DNA from: CAKUIA01 sp044433115
Lineage (GTDB): Bacteria > Verrucomicrobiota > Verrucomicrobiia > Opitutales > Intestinicryptomonadaceae
Direction: 5' to 3'
Length of the DNA stretch: 56,245 bases
Assembly (NCBI GenBank): GCA_044433115.1
Contig: JAWXTY010000009.1
Location: 1 to 56,245, forward strand
Below are positions 1 through 7,567 of the stretch, piece by piece (position 1 is the stretch's first letter; each line of letters opens with the position of its first letter). The notes below the pieces were generated by a model. It was not told the origin of the DNA. It worked only from the letters and a program-made list of their open reading frames with translations, and searched no databases. The position numbers were made by a program, and so were the translations under genes.

Positions 1-1
1 A

Positions 2-1513
2 AATATGATGTTCCCTCGTCTACGCTTAGCGTCTAATCTACTAAAAGACGACGGCGTAATCTTCATATCTATAGACGACAACGAAATCACCAACCTACGC
101 AAACTCTGCGACGAAGTCTTCGGCGAAGAAAATTTCGTGGCTCAATTTATAGTCGCATCTAATTCTTCTAAGAATAATTCTAAACTAGTTTCTGTCTCTC
201 ACGAATATATTCTATGCTATGCAAAAAACAAAGAAAACATAAATGAAGAATGGAAAGTTAAGAAAAACAATGTAGACGAATATTATACCAGAGCTATGCA
301 ACTTGTTAATAGAAATTTATCTCAAGATGAAATTCATACAGAGTTGCTTGAACTAACAAAATATCCTCGATTCTACGATTTAGACCATTATACTTATGCT
401 GACAAAAAAGGAATTTATCAAACAGACAATCCAGGTGGCGTAAGCAATGGAAATACGAAAACTGACATTATCCACCCTATTACTGGCAAAATATGCTTAA
501 AGCCTAATGGAGGGTGGAGATACAAAGAAGAAGAATTGTTAAGGCTAAAAAATGAAGATTTACTAGCCTTTGGAGATGATGAAAACACTGTGCCTAGAAT
601 AAAAAGATACTTGCACGATTATCTATACCAAGTTCCGAAGTCGACTTTATTTTTTGACTCTCAATCATCTACAAAATGGTTAAAAAGCAATAATATATCA
701 TTTGACTTTGCGAAGTCTATAGAATTTATAAAGTATCTACTATCCACTAGTTCCAAAGAAGACGACATAATCTTAGACTTTTTCAGTGGGTCGGCGACTA
801 CTGCACATGCTGTAATGCAGTTGAATGCTGAAGATGGGGGCAATAGGCAGTTTATCTGCGTGCAGCTACCTGAACTTTGCGACGAAAAATCTGAAGCATT
901 TAAGGCAGGCTATAAGAATATTTGCGAAATTGGCAAAGAACGTATTCGCCGTGCTGGAGCTAAAATATTAGCCGAACAAAAAACCAAAGCTAATGACCTC
1001 TTCGACAGTGCAAACGATACAAACAGTGCAAACGATACAAACGACGCCAACAGTTCAAACGATGCAAATATTACAAAGAAGCTAGACCTCGGCTTTAGAG
1101 TCTTTAAGCTAGACACATCTAACCTCAAGGAATGGGACAACACCCCTCTTAAATCCGACGAGATAGATGCACTCTTTGCCAGAGTTGATTCTATGGACAA
1201 GACAATAAAGTCAGATAGGCAAGACCACGACATTGTAGTAGAAGTAATGCTAAAATTAGGTATCCCTCTAAGCTACAAAATAGAGACAAAAAAGCTAAAT
1301 GATTCTCGCACAATATACAGCGTAGCAGACGACTTAATCATAATCTGCCTAGACGCCACCAATGGTGGCATCACCAGCGAAGACATAAAAGCTATGTGCG
1401 ACCTCGCCCCAGCCAAAATCATCACCAGCGAAGAATCCTTCTCCGACGACATCTCCCTCTCCAACGCCCACTACATCGCCAAAAACGCCGCCATAGAATT
1501 TGAACTACTGTAA
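2..1513 (+). CDS. mod: Type III restriction-modification DNA methyltransferase (Mod), 5' end outside the window
   Basis: The frame is open to the window edge, and the first residues (N-M-M-F-P-R-L-R-L-A) match the middle of Mod proteins, so the real start and the catalytic DPPY motif lie upstream. The stretch DDGVIFISIDDNE near residue 16 and the SAM-binding motif DFFSGSATTAHAV near residue 255 come in the order typical of beta-class N6-adenine methyltransferases of type III systems. The C-terminal third fits the Mod C-terminal domain but holds an Asn/Asp/Ser-rich repeat at about residues 335-352. Mod normally pairs with a Res helicase-nuclease. None follows here: the next genes are a membrane/coiled-coil protein, Abi and a SNF2 helicase. 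An orphan or differently partnered Mod is therefore possible. The family call is firm; target sequence unknown. Confidence 0.85.
   Translation, partial: NMMFPRLRLASNLLKDDGVIFISIDDNEITNLRKLCDEVFGEENFVAQFIVASNSSKNNSKLVSVSHEYILCYAKNKENINEEWKVKKNNVDEYYTRAMQLVNRNLSQDEIHTELLELTKYPRFYDLDHYTYADKKGIYQTDNPGGVSNGNTKTDIIHPITGKICLKPNGGWRYKEEELLRLKNEDLLAFGDDENTVPRIKRYLHDYLYQVPKSTLFFDSQSSTKWLKSNNISFDFAKSIEFIKYLLSTSSKEDDIILDFFSGSATTAHAVMQLNAEDGGNRQFICVQLPELCDEKSEAFKAGYKNICEIGKERIRRAGAKILAEQKTKANDLFDSANDTNSANDTNDANSSNDANITKKLDLGFRVFKLDTSNLKEWDNTPLKSDEIDALFARVDSMDKTIKSDRQDHDIVVEVMLKLGIPLSYKIETKKLNDSRTIYSVADDLIIICLDATNGGITSEDIKAMCDLAPAKIITSEESFSDDISLSNAHYIAKNAAIEFELL
1007..1060 (+). repeat. In-frame 18-bp tandem repeat inside mod
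   Basis: Two identical 18-bp units (1007-1024 and 1025-1042) and a degenerate third (1043-1060) encode an SANDTN-type hexapeptide. The unit length is a multiple of three, so copy-number change would alter linker length without shifting frame. Confidence 0.85.
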
Positions 1514-1525
1514 AAAAATTATATC

Positions 1526-2440
1526 ATGTGCGACTTCAAGAAAATCAATAAAAACATAATAAATGGTGCGATTTATTCATTTCAGGTATTAAAGCCTTAT
1601 TGGGCTATAATATCTTTTACATTAAGTATATTTTTCCTATTGTCCTTTTTGTTTAATTGGGAAAAAATACAAGGATTTTTCACCCTTTCTATATCTTTAG
1701 CTGGAACTATCGCAATTCCCATTATAATTTGGTGGTTTAGTTCTTATAAAGCTAACAAAGATAAAGAAGAGGAAACTCAGATTAAAATACTAAATTGTAT
1801 ATATGGAGATTTATATGGAATATCTAATTTAATACTTGCAATTACCAAAGAATTTAATGTTAGACAAAAGTTATGGAAAGAAGCTCTTTTATACCTAAAT
1901 TCAAATAGAATGTCTATCGATTGGACTTATTACAGAAACAAATACGAATCTCTAAAAATTCCTTTTTTAGCGACCTATTACTTAAAATATTCAAATTTAG
2001 ATATAACTTTTATTTCTTTAGAATCCTTAAATCTATATAAAGATTTATTTGGACTAGAAAAACTCATAAAAAACACTCAAATTACAATGGATGATTTTAT
2101 GAATAGAACTTATTCAAATATGGATAAATTAAATAATGAAATTAAAACAATTAATTTAGCATATCCAAATATCAATTTAACCAAAATTGAAGAAGCTGAA
2201 CGAAGCGTTAAAGTTTCTCTTGTAGAAGAAGATTTCGTCTTAAGTCAGCACACTAGCATTCTTTTTAAACTTAGATCGTTTAACGATATAATTATTTGTA
2301 TTAAAAGAATTATATATGAATTAGATAATTATACAAAATCCAATTTCCAAAATAGGATTTTTGCATGTGGGAAAAATTACAAAGAAGACTTCAAGGAAGT
2401 ACTTGAATACAAAACAGATATTGAGCAGAGTCTATATTAA
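1526..2440 (+). CDS. Membrane-anchored hypothetical protein, probably the first half of a frameshifted gene
   Basis: Two hydrophobic segments are visible, at about residues 24-44 and 50-71, followed by about 230 hydrophilic, largely helical residues. This suggests a membrane anchor with a cytoplasmic coiled-coil domain. I do not recognise a family. It starts 12 bases after the mod stop codon, so co-transcription with mod is likely. The C-terminus runs out in DIEQSLY while the -1 frame continues as a plausible helical sequence into the next entry. The two together probably were one protein of about 420 residues. A membrane partner of a restriction-modification or abortive-infection locus is conceivable, but no function can be assigned from sequence alone. 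Confidence 0.6.
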   Translation: MCDFKKINKNIINGAIYSFQVLKPYWAIISFTLSIFFLLSFLFNWEKIQGFFTLSISLAGTIAIPIIIWWFSSYKANKDKEEETQIKILNCIYGDLYGISNLILAITKEFNVRQKLWKEALLYLNSNRMSIDWTYYRNKYESLKIPFLATYYLKYSNLDITFISLESLNLYKDLFGLEKLIKNTQITMDDFMNRTYSNMDKLNNEIKTINLAYPNINLTKIEEAERSVKVSLVEEDFVLSQHTSILFKLRSFNDIIICIKRIIYELDNYTKSNFQNRIFACGKNYKEDFKEVLEYKTDIEQSLY

Positions 2441-2475
2441 ATAATTTACAAAAAGAAACTCGAAATATACAGTTA

Positions 2476-2781
2476 GTGATTAATGAATTAAAAGAATATG
2501 AATCCAGAGCTCAAGCATTTTACTTTTCGAAACTACTTAAGATAATTACAATGTTAATAGATAATAATTTTTTAAAGGCAAAAGTTGAAATAGGAAATTA
2601 CCCAGAAGGGAAAATGGATTTTCAGCCTAGTTTAGAGCATGCTTTAAAAATGAAAGAAATTCTTTTAGAAGTATATACAAATATAAATAAACTTGAGGAT
2701 GCTAAAGATAAAGAATATTTCAAATATAACTTAAAAATAATTTCACTTAAAAATAATAACGATATTATTCCTTTTGAATAA
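2476..2781 (+). CDS. Hypothetical protein, likely the C-terminal part of the frameshifted upstream gene
   Basis: A GTG at 2476 could start a 101-residue protein, but the frame is already open from 2425 and reads AESILNNLQKETRNIQ upstream of the GTG, continuing the charged helical character of the preceding gene. There is no convincing ribosome binding site before the GTG. I read this as the C-terminal part of the 1526 gene displaced by a -1 frameshift around 2425-2440. A separately translated small protein remains possible. No recognisable domain; mostly helical, Lys/Glu/Leu rich. Confidence 0.45.
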   Translation: MINELKEYESRAQAFYFSKLLKIITMLIDNNFLKAKVEIGNYPEGKMDFQPSLEHALKMKEILLEVYTNINKLEDAKDKEYFKYNLKIISLKNNNDIIPFE

Positions 2782-2911
2782 TTAAAAAAATGGAAGCCCC
2801 CGAGCATTCCCGAATAACTTCCACCGAACGAGTGTTCCCATTCCAATAAACTTATAGTCACAGAAAATGATTAAAGAATCAAGTATTTTTTCATTTGAAA
2901 TAAAATATCCC

Positions 2912-2943
2912 TTGACTTTTAAAATTATTTATGAGACTATATC
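2912..2943 (+). promoter_or_regulatory. Candidate sigma-70-type promoter upstream of abi
   Basis: A good -35 box TTGACT at 2912-2917 is followed 17-20 bases later by GACTAT/TATATC as a weak -10. It would start a transcript near 2948, just in front of a hairpin with a T run. Spacing and -10 are imperfect. Confidence 0.3.
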
Positions 2944-2947
2944 TTCA

Positions 2948-2997
2948 ACATAGCCCATCAGGCCTCTTCACAATGCTCAATATAGATGGGTTTTTTG
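2948..2997 (+). ncRNA. Possible small RNA with terminator-like hairpin directly upstream of abi
   Basis: AGCCCATC (2952-2959) pairs with GATGGGTT (2985-2992, one G-U), and the T run 2991-2996 follows, giving an intrinsic-terminator shape about 50 nt after a candidate promoter. The hairpin overlaps the upstream ATG at 2986, which argues for the Abi start at 3004. Some AbiF-type Abi_2 genes are known to be preceded by a conserved structured RNA (abiF RNA motif) that acts as antitoxin. I see position and a terminator here, not a sequence match to that motif. Confidence 0.35.
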
Positions 2998-3003
2998 TAT
3001 CCA

Positions 3004-3963
3004 ATGAGCAAGCCAAAATTCACAGATAACCCTAAATCTATATCAGAACAAGTAAATTTACTTGCTTCTCGTCGTTTAGATATAAATAGAGATACTCAAC
3101 ATAAATTGTCTCATACTAATTATTATAGATTAAGTCCTTTTTGGAAACATAGGCTAATGTCACCAAAACTCTTTAAAGAAAATACTGATTTTGATAGTAT
3201 TTGGAATGATTATAGAAATGATAGACAATTACGTTTGCTTATAATGGACGCTGTTGAACGTATTGAAGTTTCTTTTAAGACAAAACTTGCAAATACAATT
3301 TCTATAAAAACAAATTCTCCTTTCCCCCAGCTTGATACATCAATATTAGCAGAAGGATATCCTACAATAAAACCAGAAGGCAAATATAAAACATTTCTCG
3401 ATAAAGCAAAAGAGGAAACAAAACGCTCTACTGAAACCTTTGTAAAAGATTTTTTCAATGCTTACGACGAAACCATATTGCCAATTTGGATTCTTGTTGA
3501 AATTCTATCTTTTGGAACTGTATCAAAGTATTTTGAAATATTTAATACTAAGGTAAAAAAAGAAATTGCAAAAGAATATAATTTAGAAAAATTTGTATTT
3601 GAAAAATGGATACACTTTTTATCCATTATAAGAAATATGTGTTGCCATCATTCTCGCTTTTGGCGAAAATCCTTAACTTGGCAACCTCCTAAATTAAAGA
3701 GAAATATATATAACTGGAACCCCCATACTAATTTTGCTAAGGTTTTTGGAATAATTTCTATTTTAAAATATTTTATGAATATAATTTGCCCTGCTAGTAG
3801 GTGGCATAATGATTTATATGATTTTTTAGATACAATTGATAATTTAAACACCTTAGGCTTCCCTCAAGACTGGAAAGATTATAAGCCATTTTTAGAACTT
3901 CAACCTGAACGTCTCTTAACTGATGAACAGCAAGGTGTGATTTGGGATAAGGCTCTCGACTAA
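3004..3963 (+). CDS. Abi_2 (AbiD/AbiF) family abortive infection protein, HEPN-type
   Basis: The N-terminus SISEQVNLLASRRLDI and the C-terminal motif IRNMCCHHSRFW (about residue 210 from this start) are characteristic of the Abi_2 family. There the R-N-x3-H-H-x-R block is a HEPN ribonuclease-type active site. Such proteins act as toxins that stop growth on phage infection. An in-frame ATG at 2986 would add MGFLYP, but it lies inside a hairpin stem, and the family usually begins with a short lead before the SIxEQ block, so 3004 is preferred. The SNF2 helicase gene starts 18 bases downstream. All residues of the RNx3HH motif are present, so the protein should be active. Confidence 0.85.
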   Translation: MSKPKFTDNPKSISEQVNLLASRRLDINRDTQHKLSHTNYYRLSPFWKHRLMSPKLFKENTDFDSIWNDYRNDRQLRLLIMDAVERIEVSFKTKLANTISIKTNSPFPQLDTSILAEGYPTIKPEGKYKTFLDKAKEETKRSTETFVKDFFNAYDETILPIWILVEILSFGTVSKYFEIFNTKVKKEIAKEYNLEKFVFEKWIHFLSIIRNMCCHHSRFWRKSLTWQPPKLKRNIYNWNPHTNFAKVFGIISILKYFMNIICPASRWHNDLYDFLDTIDNLNTLGFPQDWKDYKPFLELQPERLLTDEQQGVIWDKALD

Positions 3964-3981
3964 ACCTATAATAGCAAAACA

Positions 3982-6537
3982 ATGCTCCAAACCCCATTTA
4001 CAGCTTATGCGAGGACGAGGCACTTGGCTAATGTTGTCAAGGATAGGGATTTTGCGGCGGCGTTTTCGGCGTCTTCTATAAAGGTTTTGCCTTATCAGGT
4101 TGCCGCAGCTAGTTTTGCGTTGAGGTCTAGGCATTTAAAGGGTTGTATTTTATGCGATGAAGGATCTCTTGGTAAGACTTACGAGGCTTTGCTTGTAATT
4201 GCTCAATATTATTGTGAGGGTAAAGAAAACATACTTGTTGTCTTGCCTCAAAACCTAATTAAGCAATGGACAGCTAAGTTAGAGAATGACTTCTCCTTGC
4301 CTTACAGTCTATGGGCTGAAGAATCTAGCGACAATTCCATACAAATTATCTCTTACGAAAAGGCAGTAAAGTATGCACAAAAGCTCCAAGAAAGCGAATG
4401 GGATTTAATTGTATTTGACGAGGCTGACGCATTGTTTAAGCCTGAAAACAAGTCTGTAATTGCACTTAAAGATATATCTAAAAATGCCTTTAAATTGCTT
4501 CTTACGCCAACGCCAATTACGATAAGCATAATGGATATTTATGGGCTAATTCACTTTATAGATGAGTCTGTTTTGCCCAACAAAGATGCCTTTTACAAAA
4601 GATATTTTAGAAAGCCTGAAAATTATAAAGAGCTATACTCTTGGGTATCTCAATTTGCTTTTAGGACTCTTAAGAGCCAAGTTTCTAACTATGTAAACTT
4701 TACAAGGCGTATCCCTTTTGTCTTGAATTATACGCTCACGCCAAAGGAAGAAAAGCTATACAAGCTTTGCGAAAAATACTTAGCCTTGCCCCAAAAGCAA
4801 GCTTATCCTGCAATGGATAACTATCAGCTAAACTTGCAATTCTACCACACGCTATCCTCTTCGCCCCAAGCTTTTGCAAATATGCTAAAAGCCCCTATAG
4901 CTCGCTCTTTAGGCGAAGAAAAAGAACTTTTAGAAGATATGCACAACTTGTCTTCTAAGCTTTTCGCAAATGGCAAGATGGCAGACTTAGTCAAGGCTTT
5001 AAAACTTATATTCAACTCTCTAAAGGCTCAAAAAGCTCAAGAAAAAGCCATAGTTTTTGTAAACAACCTAAGCACTTTAGATGCTCTCTTTAGCTTGCTA
5101 AAAGAAAAGTCCTTTAAGCTAATTCATCATAAAGAAGAAAATGCTATAGAAAGATTTCGCAAGGACAAGTCTATGCAAATCCTGCTAAGTACAGATAGCT
5201 TGGCAAAGGGTTTAGACATTGAGTTTTGCCCAGTTGTTATAAATTACGACTTGCTCTATAATGCAATAGAAATAGAGCAAAGGATATGTCGCTGCCATCG
5301 TCAAGGGCAAAGTGCAGATGTCCTAGTCGTGAATATGCTAAGCCCTCAAAACTTCTCCGACGTACGTATATTAGAGCTGATAAACAAGCGTACTTTGCAA
5401 TTTGATAAAATCTTCGGAATGAGCGACAATATTATAGGCAATTTTGAACAAAGCCTCGAAAGCATCTTAAAGCAAAGCAGAAGTACCCCTCAAATAGATA
5501 TAGACTTTAATGTAAATCTAGCAGACAACAAGAGCCTAAATGAAGACATAGTTGAAGACGCACAAGCTCAACTCTTTACAAGCTTCAACAAAGAATATGC
5601 CGAAAAAGTTGCCATTATCCCTAGCTACATAGAAGACAAAGTCAAAGCACTAGAAAAGGATTTGTGGCTAGTCGTAAAAGACTACTTCCAGACAAACTGC
5701 CCTGAGTATGAAATAGACGAAGAGGCAAAAACTATAAATCTCGTAGAAGGCAATGAGCCTCCTTTGTTATTTTACTACAAGCGTAAATCAGGGACAGCCC
5801 CTTATGTCGCCAAAAAATCTTATGGGCTTTCTAAAGACTTTAAGCCTGCCTCAAATAGAATTACATTGACGTCTATCCTAGTTAAAGGAATCTTTAGCGA
5901 AGTTTCTTGCCCATCTCAAGGCAAAGTAAAGCTAAATGCAGACATAGAGCCTTGTTCTATAAGTTTCTATAACATAGAAATCCCAAGCCTATGCAACTAC
6001 GACCTACTAGTAGGCAAAACTAAATCTGCAAAGATTTTAACTCACGAAGAATGCCTAGCCGTACTAAAGTTACCTATGGTCTCTAGCAAAACACCTCAAG
6101 ACAATTCTTCTTACTGGTTAAAGCTTAGCTCGATTAAGACTTTAGATTCCAACGCTATTTCTGAGGACGAAAAAGCTATGCTGCTTAAGCCATACATAAA
6201 AGCAGAAAAAGCCTCTTTAAAAGACGATGCTATTCTAATAAACCTTAAGGCAAAGCAACAAAAAGCTATATTAAAAGACGCATTGGATACTATAAATGCA
6301 GAACTTGCAAAGGCAAAAGAAGAACTAAATTCTAGCTGCGACAGACTAAAATCTTTAATGCTCAAAAAGCAAATCAACGCAACAGAAAAGTCCCTAAAGC
6401 AAAAGCAAGAAGCTCTATTCTTTGAAGAATTGCAAATAGACCTAGACGCAGAAAATGCAATATCAGCCTCATCTACCTCGAAGCTTAAGCCTCTATTTAC
6501 AAAGCTCTTTGAAGTAGAAATCGCAAGCGATATATAG
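3982..6537 (+). CDS. SNF2/RapA-like DEAD-box helicase of a defence-type locus
   Basis: The 851-residue protein has SNF2-superfamily motifs in order: LPYQVAAA (motif Q-like, about 36-43), Walker A DEGSLGKT (59-66), DEAD Walker B (146-149), motif III LTPTP (174-178), and motif VI QRICRCHRQGQ (433-443). A long C-terminal part ends in a coiled coil (about 755-820). The P-loop is odd: most SNF2 proteins have D-E/D-x-G-L-G-K-T, while here G is replaced by S (DEGSLGKT). Lysine and threonine are kept. It likely remodels or translocates on DNA. It follows Abi by 18 bases and lies near Mod, so a role in phage defence or modification is inferred. It lacks an obvious nuclease domain, so it is not a type III Res subunit. 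Confidence 0.75.
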   Translation: MLQTPFTAYARTRHLANVVKDRDFAAAFSASSIKVLPYQVAAASFALRSRHLKGCILCDEGSLGKTYEALLVIAQYYCEGKENILVVLPQNLIKQWTAKLENDFSLPYSLWAEESSDNSIQIISYEKAVKYAQKLQESEWDLIVFDEADALFKPENKSVIALKDISKNAFKLLLTPTPITISIMDIYGLIHFIDESVLPNKDAFYKRYFRKPENYKELYSWVSQFAFRTLKSQVSNYVNFTRRIPFVLNYTLTPKEEKLYKLCEKYLALPQKQAYPAMDNYQLNLQFYHTLSSSPQAFANMLKAPIARSLGEEKELLEDMHNLSSKLFANGKMADLVKALKLIFNSLKAQKAQEKAIVFVNNLSTLDALFSLLKEKSFKLIHHKEENAIERFRKDKSMQILLSTDSLAKGLDIEFCPVVINYDLLYNAIEIEQRICRCHRQGQSADVLVVNMLSPQNFSDVRILELINKRTLQFDKIFGMSDNIIGNFEQSLESILKQSRSTPQIDIDFNVNLADNKSLNEDIVEDAQAQLFTSFNKEYAEKVAIIPSYIEDKVKALEKDLWLVVKDYFQTNCPEYEIDEEAKTINLVEGNEPPLLFYYKRKSGTAPYVAKKSYGLSKDFKPASNRITLTSILVKGIFSEVSCPSQGKVKLNADIEPCSISFYNIEIPSLCNYDLLVGKTKSAKILTHEECLAVLKLPMVSSKTPQDNSSYWLKLSSIKTLDSNAISEDEKAMLLKPYIKAEKASLKDDAILINLKAKQQKAILKDALDTINAELAKAKEELNSSCDRLKSLMLKKQINATEKSLKQKQEALFFEELQIDLDAENAISASSTSKLKPLFTKLFEVEIASDI

Positions 6538-6573
6538 AAGCTTTTAATAGCTAAAAGCACAAAAATACTTAAC

Positions 6574-6626
6574 TTGGCGTAGCCAAAAAAGGAGGCGTTT
6601 CGACGCCTCCGCTGCCCCGCAGGGCA
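6574..6626. terminator. Cluster of three hairpins downstream of the SNF2 gene
   Basis: Three stem-loops stand in series: TTGGC/GCCAA (6574-6586), GGAGGCGT-TTCG-ACGCCTCC (6591-6610, perfect 8-bp stem) and TGCCC/GGGCA (6613-6626). On the minus strand the central hairpin is followed by six Ts. On the plus strand a T run follows at 6633. A bidirectional terminator is the simplest reading. Confidence 0.6.
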
Positions 6627-6763
6627 CCGCCATTTTTTTATGTAGTGTAACTGCGTAAAAAAATGATACGGTGTTACTAAAACTTTACGCAACTTTTTTG
6701 GGGCTTTTTACGTTCCTATATATTAACATATCTAGGACTTAAAAAAAGCCTAAGATTAGTTCT

Positions 6764-7202
6764 AAAATTTTTCGGAACAACCTAGACACTTAAAACTCAA
6801 ACTCACCCATTATAACAGACACAAATCCCCCCCTAGCTCTAAATAACAAATAAAGCATCTATAACAACCCCTCCAAAGAAAGTACTACCACTAAATTTTT
6901 CAGAATAATCCACCATGGCAGATTTAAAATATAGACCTACCTATTAGAACAGACAAATCTATACAACCTAAGAAAACCAAAGCAAATATTTACCGTAAAT
7001 ATAAAAATTTAGCCTCACCAAAAAAATATTACTACCGCTAAATTTTTTCAGAACAACCTAGACAATATAAAATCCCCCACCTATTAGAACAGAACACAAA
7101 GCCCCACTTTTAAATAATAAATGCAGCCTCACCTATTAGAACAGCCTATCCTCAAAAAATACTACTACAACACTAACACTAATTTTTTCAGAACAACTCA
7201 CC
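6764..7202 (+). repeat. Decayed tandem repeats upstream of the 75-residue gene
   Basis: This gene-free stretch of about 440 bases contains recurring blocks. The motif TTTTTCAGAACAAC recurs with anchors at about 6773, 6901, 7049 and 7189 (spacing 128, 148, 140). ACCTATTAGAACAG follows in several units, and a leading AAATACTACTACC-like block precedes the anchors. At 6915 the start of the downstream gene is copied (ATGGCAGATTTAAAATA) but runs into a stop within 11 codons. The array looks like decayed copies of the 5' region of the gene at 7203. Confidence 0.7.
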
Positions 7203-7430
7203 ATGGCAGATTTAAAATACAGACTAACTTATCATAACGGACGTAAACACAGAGACGGAACAATATTCGCAACGGTACATAATGACAGGGCATTTATAAC
7301 AGACGAAGACATAGAACAAAACTATAAAGGCTTAGTTAGATACAACGACGCTGTTAAATTCTGGGAAATATACCCACCTGAATACAAAAAGCCAGAAGAA
7401 CCTACACCCACAGAAAAAGGCAAGGAGTAA
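7203..7430 (+). CDS. Small hypothetical protein (75 aa), last copy of a repeated unit
   Basis: The protein begins MADLKYRLTYHNGRKH and ends in a Pro/Glu/Lys-rich tail. It contains no cysteine and no membrane segment. I do not recognise the family. Its start and the bases before it are duplicated in degenerate form upstream (best copy at 6915), so it appears to be the intact member of a small repeated family. A hairpin formed by GGCAAGG and CCCTCGCC overlaps its stop codon (7420-7441) and could attenuate transcription. The next clear gene is RhuM. Confidence 0.55.
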   Translation: MADLKYRLTYHNGRKHRDGTIFATVHNDRAFITDEDIEQNYKGLVRYNDAVKFWEIYPPEYKKPEEPTPTEKGKE

Positions 7431-7471
7431 TCCCTCGCCTTTGACGAGCCTTTAGCTGTCTACGTACATCT

Positions 7472-7566
7472 ATGGCTAAAAATAAAAATTTAATACTTGA
7501 AAATAGAGGGCTAAGAGTGTTGAATATAGAGCTAATATGACTAAGAAGTTGGAGGATAGATTTTAA
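7472..7566 (+). other. Two tiny overlapping reading frames leading into rhuM
   Basis: ATG 7472 gives a 22-codon frame ending LRVLNIELI (stop 7538-7540). Its TGA overlaps ATG 7537 of a 9-codon frame (MTKKLEDRF) that stops one base before the RhuM start. This may be a gene relic or a translationally coupled leader. No homology is claimed. Confidence 0.25.
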
Positions 7567-7567
7567 A

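Noticed and set aside
2622..2861. Minus-strand frame of 79 codons before abi
   Set aside because: It overlaps the end of a plus-strand gene and lacks a ribosome binding site; codon pattern is that of an antisense shadow.
6111..6692. Minus-strand frame of 193 codons opposite the SNF2 gene end
   Set aside because: Ser/Phe-rich composition typical of the antisense of a Lys/Glu-rich coiled coil, and it runs through the hairpin cluster.
6764..7202. CRISPR array upstream of the 75-residue gene
   Set aside because: Unit length (128-148 bp), high divergence and lack of constant short repeats do not fit CRISPR.
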